Made by a program: the position numbers and the translations under genes | NCBI RefSeq assembly: GCF_020080835.1 | Contig: NC_058167.1 | Coordinates: forward strand, 7,968,957 to 8,032,956 | Reading direction: 5' to 3' | Length of the DNA: 64,000 nt | Source of the DNA: Cotesia glomerata | Taxonomy: Eukaryota; Arthropoda; Insecta; Hymenoptera; Braconidae | Shown here: one piece after another, positions 23,216 through 35,200 of the stretch | Layout of the letters: every line of letters begins with the position of its first letter | How positions within the stretch are numbered: position 1 is the stretch's first letter | Notes under the pieces: generated by a model | The model's database searches: none | What the model was told of the DNA's origin: nothing | The model's input: only the letters and a program-made list of their open reading frames with translations

Positions 23216-25810
23216 TTAATTTGTAATTAATTTATTTTTTGATTTAATAGTTTCTAAAATTTTTAATTCCGTTGAAACTTGACAGCAACAGTATGAGAAA
23301 AATATTCTGGTGCAAATAGTAATCCAGGAATCTGCAAGTAAATATAATTAATATAAATATTTAAATAATTAATAATATTTTTTTATTTTATAAAAAAGGA
23401 ATTAATTAAAGTAAGAAGAATTTTAATTACCTTGGAAGAATCGGAAGGTGAATAAATTACCAATAGCCATTCCACCGAAGAAATAAAAGTTAGAAATGGC
23501 AGACATCGAAAGCAACGGAGAAGCAATCAGGCAATGGAACCTCCTTGCGTTTTTCGGTGACAAGTATTTATTCAAATAATAATTATAGACTGAAGAGGTT
23601 CCTATGTAACGAGCTATGCTTTCGATAGTTATTCCAATGAAATTAAGTAGCGACCAAATGAAAACATATTGAGCGAGTCCGTGCCAGACGTAGATGAAGC
23701 TGAATGTCAGGAAGGAAGCGAAGAATTTCTTCAAAGGAAAATTATACTGCGCTATTGGTCCGTAAATGTACCTGGAAAATATCAAGAGTATAACTTTGGT
23801 AAATAATTTACTGCAAAATATAATTAATAATTAATATTAATTTAAGATTACTTGACGAGAAATTGATATAGTCCACGATCAAAGTGCTTCCACATTTCAG
23901 AATACAGATGGACTCTTCCGATACATTTAGGCGGTGGAGGAGCATCAATATCATCAGCACGGCTAAACTCACCAGCGAGTCCGTAAACGACAATGTACTT
24001 GTTACAGAAGTATTGGCCCATGGAGTAACCAAACCCGTAGAAGGCCCAGGCGTTGAGCGCACCTACTCGTTCTGGGTAACTCTTCAACGCGCTGGTGTAC
24101 AGGAAATGCATCATCAGCTCGGTGACCAGCAGCCAGAAAGTGTATCTCAATAAATTGAAAACAGTGACACCCAGGCGATGCACTGTCCACTTTTCTGACC
24201 CGCTGAGACTTTTACGGAAGTCTGAGTAGAGGAAAAACGGACCAGTGAACATAGTTGGCAGGTATAGGCAGTACGCGGTGATCTCGATGAAGTTTTTGAA
24301 GAAACTACTGAGATTTTTGTGCTGGTACCGCGAGACATTGTCTACAGAGCAGCTGATACTCCGTAACTGAATCCAGAAAATTGTTACTGTTAAGAGGTAT
24401 TGCCATTCTTGGTCGACCTGCAGCCAGTCGTTCCAGACTAAATTCATCAGAGGATCATATTGGTATAAATACAATGTTCCTAGTTTTACGAAGTAAATTA
24501 GGGGTAAGTTGCGGATTGCTATCAGCAGGCATACCACCGAAGGCTGGATTAAGAATAAAAGAACTCCTGAAAATCCAAGTTGTGTCCATAAAAATGTTGC
24601 GGTTACTGTAATGTACCAGCCACATAAAACCTGTTAATTTATCATTATTATTATTATTATTATTATTGTCGAAAATTTTAAACTTATAATAATAATAACT
24701 AGCAACCTTGCAGTCACTATGTGACTTGTGAACTATAAATAAATAAAATTTTGCTTTGTTAAATTATGACTTTTGTTAAAATGCACTGTACTTTCTTAAC
24801 TATTGACGTTCTTAAAGATATAAGCTCATCCCGATGTTACACTCATCAAGAGCTTTCATTTGAGTACCCACATGTATTTTGATATATTTTTCATATATAC
24901 ATATATATAAATATATAAAATATATGAAAAATTGATGTGGGTACTCAAATGAAAGATCTCGATGAGTGTAACATCGGGATAAGCTTATATCTTTAAAAAT
25001 GTCAATATTTCACAAGATAAAAGGTAATTTCTTAATTATGTATCTAGAGATAAAGCATTTTTGAATGCAGCCTAATTACTTATCATATGACTATCCTAGA
25101 TACAAAATTTTTCTTATTCTCTTAATAATATAAATAATAATTGAAAAAAATTGTTATTTTTATTAATATTATTATCATTTATAAAAAAAAATTAATTGGT
25201 ATTAAATTTTTTTTTATAATTAAAAATAACTTTAATTACTATTTTGAAATATTTTGTTATCATCTAAAAAATTTCATAGAGTTATAATAATAATTTAATA
25301 ATACTAACAATACTATCGAACAATTTTTATTTTTACGAGTAAATAAAATTTTATAAAATAAAAATTATTCAGCTCCGAATTTTTAAAAAAATTTTCACAT
25401 GCAATTTGATGAATAAATTAGATAATTATCTAATATTTAAAAAACTTACTTACCGTACTATTAAATTTTTTATATTTTATAAAATGACTAATTAACAATT
25501 GCACAGCAATCCAAGGCACTAGTTTTTTAATAAGCGGTATAAAACTCCACCACTCTCCATCAGAAATATCTTGTCTCCTTTTTATCCAGCTCCATCCTAC
25601 AGCAAAGTCATAGTAACTCCCGTGGCCAGTACTGATATCTGTAAGCAAGCACCAACAATCAGCAATAATTTACCAATTAATTTTAATGAATGAGATAAAA
25701 TTAAACTACTTACATCGTCCGGCTAAATACACGTGGTACAGCGAGTACAAAATCCCGCATGTCCAGGCGATGAAATAAAATCTCAGCTCGTTTTTACTAA
25801 GTCTTGTCAT
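23216..25810 (-). CDS. rasp: Protein-cysteine N-palmitoyltransferase Rasp/HHAT-like, copy A (5 exons, 505 aa)
   Basis: Exons on the minus strand: 25810-25714, 25638-25454, 24630-23852, 23771-23431 and 23331-23216, giving 505 aa with phases 1, 0, 2, 1. It is a multi-pass MBOAT membrane protein. The segment FSFIYVWHGL carries the invariant MBOAT histidine, and KCIGRVHLYSEMWKHFDRGL matches the conserved acidic region before it. HHAT/Rasp enzymes sit in the ER membrane and transfer palmitate from palmitoyl-CoA to the N-terminal cysteine of Hedgehog (and Spitz in flies). Length fits the family (about 500 aa). The last exon is small and read in the phase supported by alignment to copy B (D, then QVSTELK against QISVEIK). 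Intron 2 holds a palindromic MITE. Whether A or B is the ancestral gene is not clear; both keep the key residues. Confidence 0.88.
24706..25130. mobile_element. Palindromic 'GAGTACCC' MITE, full-length copy (copy A intron 2)
   Basis: This copy shows the best boundaries of the family: a left flank starting ACTAGCAACCTTGCAGTCAC, a hairpin core at about 24786-25010, and a right flank ending near ATTTTTCTTATTCTCTTAA. The same left flank recurs at about 40480 and 45080, the same right flank at about 27900-28030 and 46860-46970. No target-site duplication was fixed with confidence. Confidence 0.6.
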
Positions 25811-26763
25811 TATTTAAATTTAGATTTTGAATTCCAAATACGCGGCAATTGTCCGGATGTTTTTACCGGCTTGCTTACATAAATTCCAATGTAAAAATTA
25901 ATTTTTTATTACTTTGTCATACACTTTTAATTATTTAATGTTTGATGTCAAACATCAGCTTCAATCAGTAAATAGACTAATAGTACTTGTAAATATTTAC
26001 TCAACATTGCGCTTATAAGTCAAGTGTGCAGAACCATTATTACCATTACCTATTTGCACACGTGGATACTCCGACTTGTGTGAGTAAATTGCTTCGCTAT
26101 GTGTGATCCTTCGATGTAGATAAACCAAATTGTATTTTACGACACTATACTAATATAAAAAGTCTTACGGGCACGCTTGCTAGTTTTTAAACTGTCTGCA
26201 AGTTAAAACTGTTTTTTTTCCGATATTTAATAGATACTTAAAAAGATTAGATTACTAGTCATTAAATTGTTTTTATACTTTAAAAATAGTTTTAACTTTG
26301 ACTATTCAAAGCCGGTTATAAAATTTTAATTTATAAATTTTTGGAGTACTTTATTTGTAATTACAAAGTATTTAAATATTATACAAAAAATTTTTTAAGT
26401 TTGATTTTATAAAATTTTACAAAAACGCTTTTCACTAATTATATAATCTTTTAAAATAACAGCATATTTTATTTTTTTAAAAGTAGGTTTATTTTCTTTA
26501 AAAAAATAGAAAAAAAAACCTTGTAGATAATTTTTTATATTAAATAAATTTATAAATTGTAAACTAAAAAAATTTTACTATCTGAAATTTTAAAGATATT
26601 TTTTATAACTAAATTGAAAAAAAAAATTCAAGTGGAAAAAAAAATAAATTTATAATTTTTATAAATATTTTTTATCACAATTTTTATTTTATAAAAATTC
26701 ATAAAATTTTTATTTGTTGATTTTAGTATCATAAATAGAAATTATAAAAAATATTCTAAAAAA
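25811..26763. other. Spacer between the two acyltransferase copies
   Basis: About 950 bp, extremely AT-rich on the left side of copy B. It must contain the promoter of copy A (near 25811-26200, where short GC-richer phrases occur) and the 3' UTR of copy B. Nothing else is recognised. Confidence 0.4.
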
Positions 26764-29700
26764 TTAAGATAATTTTTTCTTGTAATAATTTTTAATTTCC
26801 ACAGAAATTTGGGATCCGGTGTAAATAATAAGAGATCGAATTATAATTACTGGCAGAGGATCTGAAAAAAAAAATTAATTTTAATAAAATTATATAATAT
26901 TACAAAAAAAAAATTAATGAAATAAAATGTTACCACAGAAAGCTCGGTAAAGATACAGATTACCGATCTCCATACGCCCAAGAAAATAAAAAGAAGCTGA
27001 AGCGGTAATGATAAATAAATGAGTTGTCAGATAACAATTCAACCTTCTGTTCATTTGAGGTGACAAATATTTGTTAATTATTTTATTATAAGCCGGAGAT
27101 TTTCCGATGGAACGGGCAATGCGTTCGACAGTCACTCCAAAGAAGCTGAGAGCTGACCAGACCAGAACAAAGTCTCGAGGTCCATGCCAGACGTAGACAA
27201 AGGAGAACGTCAACATTGAGGCGAATAATTTTGATAGAGATGATTTGTAGCTGATGATCGGGCTGTAGATGTATCTGGAAAAAAGGTCAATTTATTAAAT
27301 TTTTTTAATAATTAATTAAATAGTACTTTTTTAACTATTGACGTTTTTGAAGATATAAGCTCATCCCGATGTTCCACTCATCAAGAGCCTTTCATTTGAG
27401 TACCCACATGTATTTTGATATATTTTTCATACATACATATATATATAAATATATGAAAAATTGATGTGGGTACTCAAATAAAAGGTCTTGATGAGTGTAA
27501 CATCGGGATGAACTTGTATCTTTAAAAATGTCATTAGTTGACTAGACAGCAATGTCAGTTCTTAATAATTTACGTTTTTGAAGATATAAGCTATAGATAA
27601 GATAAGATATAAGCCCACATGCATTTTTATATATTTTTCTTATATAATATATATAAATATATGAAAAATATATCTTTAAAAATATGATACTGAAGTTAAC
27701 CGACTTTTTTAATAAATTAAATTAGAACAAAAAAATATTTTTTAAAAATTGCACTTAGGTACAGTTTTTCAAGTTTTTTACGAATGAAATTTTTTTTTAT
27801 TTTTTTTTGTAATAATTTTTTCAATAAAAAAAAATTCTAAAAATTTTCAGATGTCGGTTAACTTAATTTTCATATGAAAATGTCAATAGTTCACAAGATA
27901 CATGGTAATTTCTTAATTATGTTTCTAGAGATACATTAAGACCTTTGCAATGACACTAAATTTCACTAAAAAAACCGATTTTATCACATGACTATCCTGG
28001 AGACAAAATTTTTCTTATTTTCTTAATATTATAATTATAATTAAAAAAATTACTTGACAAGAAATAAATAAAGCCCGCGATCAAATTCTCTCCACAGTTC
28101 AGAATACAGAAAAATTCTTCCAATACATTTAGGAGGCGGCGGAGCATTGATATTATCAGCGCGAGTGAATTCTCCAGGAAGGCCGTAGAAAATTACATAT
28201 TTATTGCACAAGTACTGGCCCATCCAGTAGCCGAACCCGAAGAATGCCCAAGAGTTGAACTTCTCGACTGCTTGCGGCTGGTACTTGAACGCAGTGATGT
28301 ATAAAAAGTGAGCAAAGATCTCGGTGAAGAGGATCCAGAATGAAAATCTCAGTAAATTTAGGGCAGTAATTATCAGACGACTTAGCGTCCACTTGTTGGG
28401 CCTATTGATGCCTTTATGAAAATCCTCGTACAGAAAGAATGGACCCATGAAGAGTGTGGGGAAGTACAGGCAGTACGCAGTCGTTTCGATAAAATTTTTT
28501 AAAAATCCTTGGAGGCTTTTATGCCTGTAGATCTTCACATTGTCAATAGCGCAGCTAGTACTGCGTAATTGGACCCAGAAAGTTGAAACAGTCAGTAAAT
28601 AATCCCAATTAGAGTCCATTTGGAGCCAGTCCTCACGGACCAGGCTCATCAGTGGTTTGTAGTGGTATAAAAATACCAGACCCAGTTCAGCGAAGTAAAT
28701 TAAAGGAAGATTTCTGATGGATATTAGCAGACAAACTATGCAAGGCTGGATCAGCATGAAAATCACTCCAGGGACTCCAATGTACGTCCAGAGAAATGCG
28801 AGGCTTATTGTAATATACCAGCAACATAATATCTGTTGATTTTTTAGAATTTATTATTAATTGAGAAATTTTATTATTGTAAATTAAAAAAAGTTTGGAA
28901 AATCCAAAAGTGCACACCTCATAATCTCATTTTCCAGCAAAATAATAAAAAACAGAAAACTCTGCTATGGTTTAGTTTAATTCTGAGGTGAGGAAAAATA
29001 GTATATTACACACCTAGGGAAGTAAAGTAAGAAATGTCTCAGATCACATGTAATTGTTGTCCGAGGCGAAGCCGAGGTCAACAAACATGTGATCTGAGGC
29101 TTTCTTATTTACTTCCCGTGGAGTGTATACTATTTTTTTGTCCGACGAAGGCGGAAAGCGGCAACTTTGTTTAGCGCAGCGGGACGAAAGTTGCCACTTT
29201 CCGCCCGGAGGGCAAAAAAAATACTATAATAAAATGTATAGATAGATTTACAAAAAAATACACAGTCATATATTAGTTTTTTATAAATAATAATTTAACG
29301 ACAGTGAATTAAGCGCTCATATTAATTGAGAAAGTCTGTCATGTGTTACTTTAGACAATAAAATAGTATATTACACACCTAGGGAAGTAAAGTAAGAAAT
29401 GTCTCAGATCACCTGTTTGTTGACCTCGGCTTTGCCTCGGCCAAGAATTACATATGACCTGAGACATTTCTTACTTTACTTCCCTAGGTGTGTAATATAC
29501 TAATTGTTATTGAAATGTTATTATTGAAATAAATTAATAATTAGGGGGGTATTCTGGTCTAGAAGCATGAAATTTCAGGTAATTTTTAAAATGCCGCAAA
29601 AAAAAGGCAATCAATATTGTTACTATCCATTTTTTTATAAGTTATTTATGAACACTATAAGAATACAGAAAAAAATAAAAAAAGTTGAAAATTCAAAAAA

Positions 29701-31684
29701 TTAGCAGCTGATGAGGTGGGGGATCTCAAAAAATTGGCACGTGACGATATCCACGATTCCAACTCTTCTACCAATCGAAAAAAAAAAAAAATAAAAAAGA
29801 TTATTAATCTAGAGTAATGTCGCTTTGTTTGGAACTACGGTCATCCCCAAATTTCAGTTTTTACTGCATTTTTTCGCCATTTTGTGAAAAAATTTTTTTT
29901 CAACTTTTCCGTAGTTCCAACCATAGCGACAATACTCTAGATTAATAATCTTTTTTAGTTGTTTATTTCCATTACTAGGAGGGTTGGAATCGTGGGTATC
30001 GTCATATGCCATTTTTTTGAGATCCTCACACTTCATCAGCTGCTAATTTTTTGAATTTTCAACTTTTTTTATTTTTTTCTGTATTCTTATAATGTTAATA
30101 AATAACTTATAAAAAATGGATGGTAAAAATATTGATTGCCTTTTTTTTACGGCACTTTAAAAATTACTTGAAATTTCATGCTTCTAGACCAGAATACCCC
30201 CCTAATTATTAATTTATTTCAATAATAACATTTCAATAACAATTAGTATATTACACACCTAGGGAAGTAAAGTAAGAAATGTCTCAGGTCATATGTAATT
30301 CTTGGCCGAGGCAAAGCCGAGGTCAACAAACAGGTGATCTGAGACATTTCTTACTTTACTTCCCTAGGTGTGTAATATACTATTTTATTGTCTAAAGTAA
30401 CACATAACAGACTTTCTCAATTAATATGAGCGTTTAATTCACTGTCGTTAAATTATTATTTATAAAAAACTAATATATGACTGTGTATTTTTTTGTATAT
30501 CTATCTATACATTTTATTATAGTATTTTTTTTCCTCACCTCAGAATTAAACTAAACCATAGCAGAGTTTTCTGTTTTTTATTATTTTGCTGGAAAATGAG
30601 ATTATGAGGTGTGCACTTTTGGATTTTCCAAACTTTTTTTAATTTACAATAATAAAATTTCTCAATTAATAATAAATTCTAAAAAATTCAAAAATGAAAT
30701 TATTGTTATTGAAAGATATTTTATGTGCCTAGACAAATTATTTGAGTTGATATAAGTACACTCAGATCAACCTGTAAGTGCGATATAAAAAAAAAAAATC
30801 AACTTTAGTTTCGAAAAAACTACTTTTTTTTTTTAAATGTCGAGAGTAGAGCACTACCTCAACACTTCGCTTATGAGGTGTGCAATCTATAATTAATTGA
30901 ATGGTTCGAATTTTTGATATTATGGCAAAAATATTGGTCCTATAAAAAATTTTTTTTAAACAATAGTTCAGAATTTAATTTTGTAAAAAAAATGTCTTAT
31001 GTTTTTTTGTTAGGATCAATAATTTCGTTGTAATTTCAAAAGTAAGATTCATAAATGTAGGAAAATAAAATTTGAACCTTTTATTTATGAATTTTAATTT
31101 TGAAATTATACAGCCAAAATATTGATCCTAAAGAAAAAACATAAGAGACATTTTTTTATAAAATTAAATTCTGAACAAATTTTGTTTGATAAATTTTTTT
31201 TATATGACCAATATTTTCGCCGTAATTTAACAAATTTCAACTATTTATTTTAAAATTACGGCAAAAATTTGGGACCTAATTATTATTTTTTTGTAAATAC
31301 AAAAATTTTCACATAAAAATCGTAAAAAAATTACCGTCCGATTTAGTTGTAGATATTTGATGAAATTGCTGATCAACAAATGTAATATTACCCATGGGAT
31401 AAATATTCTAAGAAATGGAACCATCGCTGCCCATTCATGATCTGAAACGTCTTTCTTGCGACCTATCCAACTCCAGCCCGTTGAAAAATCATCGTGAATA
31501 TCATCAAAATAATCGAAAACTAAAAAAAAAAAATTGTAAGTATTATCAATAATGATTAATACCGTTTTTTGTACTTACATGATCCAGCTAAATAAAGTTG
31601 GTACGTAGAGTAAAAAATTCCACAAACACAAGTTACAAAATAAAATCCAACTTCAACTTTATGCAAGCTCGGATTATCTTCCAT
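26764..31684 (-). CDS. rasp: Protein-cysteine N-palmitoyltransferase Rasp/HHAT-like, copy B (5 exons, 502 aa)
   Basis: Exons: 31684-31579, 31519-31335, 28832-28054, 27274-26934 and 26861-26764, giving 502 aa. Exons 2, 3 and 4 are exactly as long as in copy A (185, 779 and 341 nt) and all phases are the same, so the two genes are tandem duplicates. MBOAT hallmarks are kept: FSFVYVWHGP with the catalytic His and CIGRIFLYSELWREFDRGLY. Role as for copy A: ER membrane acyl transfer to secreted ligands. The proteins have diverged widely outside the core, mainly at the N-terminus (MEDNPSLHKVEVGFYF against MTRLSKNELRFYF), so the duplication is not recent. Intron 2 (31334-28833) contains a 1.85-kb inverted repeat; intron 3 contains MITE copies. 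Either gene could have taken a different substrate. Confidence 0.88.
27329..28030. mobile_element. Palindromic 'GAGTACCC' MITE copies with a nested AT-rich hairpin
   Basis: A complete hairpin copy lies at 27329-27540. A second, decayed copy follows (about 27560-27690). It is interrupted by an AT-rich hairpin (27690-27870) whose ends read GAAGTTAACCGAC and GTCGGTTAACTT. The usual right flank of the MITE family resumes at 27885-28030. All lies in intron 3 of acyltransferase copy B. Confidence 0.6.
28998..29213. mobile_element. ~220-bp GC-centred palindromic element, copy 1 (nested in the left arm)
   Basis: It starts TAGTATATTACACACCTAGG, has the centre CCGAGGCGAAGCCGAGG, and ends with the segment GACGAAGGCGGAAAGCGGC ... 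GCCCGGAGGGC. The opposite arm shows the empty site (a plain A-run, then TACTATAATAAAATG), which proves insertion after the arms formed. A related copy in the opposite orientation is at 37019-37245. Confidence 0.7.
29364..29502. mobile_element. ~140-bp perfect-type palindrome, left-arm copy
   Basis: It begins AGTATATTACACACCTAGGG and ends with the exact complement, with centre CCTCGGCTTTGCCTCGG. It is the short form of the element at 28998, lacking the GACGAAGGCGG extension. Its mirror copy is at 30245-30383. Confidence 0.7.
30245..30383. mobile_element. ~140-bp perfect-type palindrome, right-arm copy
   Basis: Mirror image of 29364-29502 within the long inverted repeat; centre CCGAGGCAAAGCCGAGG. 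Confidence 0.7.
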
Positions 31685-32296
31685 TTTTAAGTAATTAAAT
31701 TTAACATAAAACTGTTGGGAGTTTTAAAATAGAGACACTGCTCGACTGGTTCTTCAGTTAATTATTCAGGTGGCGATAACATTGTAATTATTAAGCCAAC
31801 ACATTTTTATACGGACAATACTAGGTGGGTAAAACTTACAACATTTTAATATTAATACATATATATAATAATAAATTTATTAATCTCAATATTGTAGTTG
31901 TGAAAAAAATACTATTATTTAACAACATTCATCTGCGTCCAGTCGTTGTAAATGTATTAAAATAATAAATTGTTACAATTGATCTAAAAATATTTTATAA
32001 AGAAAAATAAGTCTGTATCTTAAAAAATAATTACTTATTTAATTAATATATTCCATTATCAAAAATTCCAGAAAATTATACGGTATATATTAATTAAATA
32101 AATATCTATAACATATATAGGACATTATCCTCTAAATTATAATATAAATTTTCCAATTTTTTTTATACATTATTTCAATTGGTTATATTAATTATTTTAA
32201 TTTACAATTAAAAAATTTAAAGTCGATAGATCTTGTCGAAAATGCTCCACATACATTAAGTAAAATATTATAAGTATAAATAATGCGATAGAGTTC
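31685..32296. other. Spacer between acyltransferase copy B and MED15 copy 1
   Basis: About 610 bp of AT-rich DNA. It holds the promoter of acyltransferase copy B and the 3' UTR of MED15 copy 1, both on the minus strand. No other feature seen. Confidence 0.4.
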
Positions 32297-35200
32297 CTAT
32301 AAGCCCATGAGAACGGTAGCAGAAGAAACTGGAGTCTGAGTGGGAGCGCTGGCTTGTCTGACGCTCATCTCCCAGGTGTCAAGAAGCTGCGAGACGGAGA
32401 AACATCGCGGTAACTTAGTAGTTCTGGCAGTGAGAGCTTTCTGGACGGCACTGAGGAACGCGGTGGTGTACTCGTGAGGAGCCATCACGCAGCGAGGAGG
32501 CGTCAGAGGGTAATCCGAGGGCACGGTCACCGAGACTGGAGGAACACAGGGAAGATGTCGGTCGTCGAGCCAGCAGATCAATTGGATGCACTTGGAGCCG
32601 TTCTGCTGAGCTGGATCCAGACTCACCTACAAAAACATTTATATTTAATCATTCCAAGTAATTATTTAAATATTTCAGCGAGCTTTACCTTGAATCTTTG
32701 ATCCAAGCGAGCGATCTCGCCTTGGAGAACGTCCGGAATCTCGCTAGCAGACTCTTCGACTTTTTGCTTCTTCAGCGGCGGTGGTAAGTTCCTGGATAAA
32801 ATTATTTATCAACAATTAACAAGAGTTCTAGCTTTAGGTTCAAAAAGTACTTTTCAAGGCGGCTTACTTTATTTCCGGGCCGAAAAGCGCTTCCAAACAG
32901 GGCCCGAAGGTTCGCTGGAGCGTATGATTCGCCATCGGGCTCTGAAGATTCGTCCTCACAGCTTCCAGTAGCGGTGTAAAAATGTGGTGTTCTTTCGTCG
33001 GTGGAACAACTGGACCTATACTGCTAACAGCTTCACGCTTTAGGTCCATATTTTTTAGGACTGTTTCACACTTTAGTAGAGTTTCTAATGGAACTCTCCT
33101 CGAGGGGTTGCATAAAATATCTAACAAAGTTGTCATCTTGTTACTGCTCGTTTTATCATTATCTAAACACAATAAATAATGATTAATTATTACAACTCTT
33201 AAATTTTAATTATCCTAATTAATTATCTAAATAAGATATACTTACTTCCATCACTTTCCGCTTTGGCAATCATTTTTCTCAACGGATCAATGTACCGACT
33301 AAGTTGTCGAACTTTTTCTCTGTACGCCTGTTCATCTTGTGGAGAACCAGCTCCAGCACCCAAAGGAGTATTTAAAGACGCACTGGGTGATGGTACCATT
33401 CCTAAAATAAATTTATTGTAATTAAAAAAATAAATTTTCATATATTTATATATATTAGATGTATGTATATTTTTTAAATTATAATTATAATATTTTACAT
33501 AATTAAGAAATGACCTTGTATCTTGTGAACTATTGACATTTTTAAAGATATAAGCTCATCCTGATGTTACACTCATCAAGACCTTTCATTCGAGTACCCA
33601 CATCAATTTTTCATATATTTCATATATTTATATATATTATATACATGCATATATGAAAAATATAACAAAAATGCATGTGGATACTCAAATGAAAGTTCTT
33701 GATAAGTGTAACATCGGGATGAGCTTATATTTTTAGTATATTTATATTATATATGTATACATGGGTGATTCTCTGTAAGGATATTTTTTGCTGTCCCAGG
33801 TATTTTCTTATTAGAAAAATTGTTATTTTGTTACTAAAAAAAATTTATTACGAAAGTAAAAAAACATTTCTATTTGGAGCATGGAAAACTAAAATGAAAT
33901 AAATTTTGGTTTTTTTGCTATAAATTCGTAAACCACCGAAATAACAGTCCCCTGGGCTGTCCCATTCCCAAAATTAAAACTTTAAGATTAAATTTTAAGT
34001 TATTCGTCCATAATATATAATTTGGTTCATAATGTTTATAAACTTAATTAATTAACTAACAATCTTCTTCAATAAAAAGTACCGAAAATTAATTTGTTTC
34101 ATTAAATTCATTAAACCAAAGTTTGTCCCAGGCATTTTAAGAACAGTCCTCTACCAGAAGTTCAAAGCCAAAAGAAGAATCCAGCGTGTTATTTTACCTT
34201 TTGTAAGGTTTATAAGAATCTAACTAGCCTTGAGTTAATAACCATAGGGCTGTTAGCGCTTTATCGCCATTTTATTTAGTGTCAAAGCACCGTTTGTGCT
34301 GGAAATATGTGTTTGGGCCACTTCAAAACTTAGTCCCCTGGTAACTATTTTTATTTATAATTTATTTATAAAATTGGATCCATAAGTCTTAATATTATTC
34401 TAATTAATGTAAACATTCATTGAGAACTTGAAAAGTTAAATGCATTAAAATAGTTTGCTTGATTTTTCTGAATTTGATAAAAAAAAAAGACAGTCCCCTG
34501 GCAAACAGTCCCTTTTTTTTTTTTTTGCTTAAAGTTTATTTATTAATTTTTAATAGTACATGTTTTATAGTTCTTAGGTCAAATAAACAAAAAAGAAAAC
34601 CTTATAGTCGTTAGTTTTAAATAAGTTACAGGCTGTAGTTAGCAGCACTCGGACTTAAACAATCTGTGCGTATTAAAATAAAAAGAAAATTCTTGTGTTA
34701 TTGTAATAGGATGTTAATTTTTAGATCTTAGACAATATCTGGTATATTGTGCTGTTGGGAAAAAATTATCTATTAAGAGAAAAAAACCCTAGCGTAAATC
34801 TTTTAATGGCAAACAGTCCCCTGTCATGTTACATGGCAAAAAATACACAAATATCGAAAAAGCAAAAATTAAATCGGCTGTTTATTTATTATGATTAAGC
34901 TGATAGTTTTGTAGCCCTTGTTAATTTTTTTTCTAATAAAATCAAAAATAATTTGGTTTGACAATTTTGTACAGATTTAAGACGTCCTTACAGAGAATCA
35001 CTCATATATGAAAAATATATAAAAATGCATGTGGGTACTCAAATGAAAGCTCTTGATGAGTGTAACGTCGGGATGAGCTTATATCTTTAAAAATATTAAT
35101 AGTTAAGAAAGTAAAGTGCACTCACCAACAGAACGAGGACCAGCCATCATAGTGTGCTGAGGGCTAGAAGGCACGAGAGCCGGCGAAGGAATCATTTGGT

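Larger units (their letters stand above)
28842..30687. repeat. 1.85-kb long inverted repeat (foldback) in the intron of acyltransferase copy B
   Basis: The outer ends are complementary (28842 reads ATTTTTTAGAATTTATTATT; 30687 reads the same on the other strand). The arms stay in register inwards to a centre near 29875, where GATTATTAATCTAGAG and its complement flank a loop of about 65 nt. The arms are highly similar, except that the left arm carries an extra ~220-bp element (28998-29213) that the right arm lacks. Each arm also contains an inverted copy of a ~140-bp palindrome. Transcription of the host intron would give a double-stranded hairpin of about 0.8-0.9 kb. Confidence 0.85.

Noticed and set aside
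23216..23331. Alternative reading of the last exon of acyltransferase copy A (frame giving IPGLLFAPEYFSHTV)
   Set aside because: Attractive at first, but it breaks the phase of exon 4. The phase-1 reading aligns well with the last exon of copy B.
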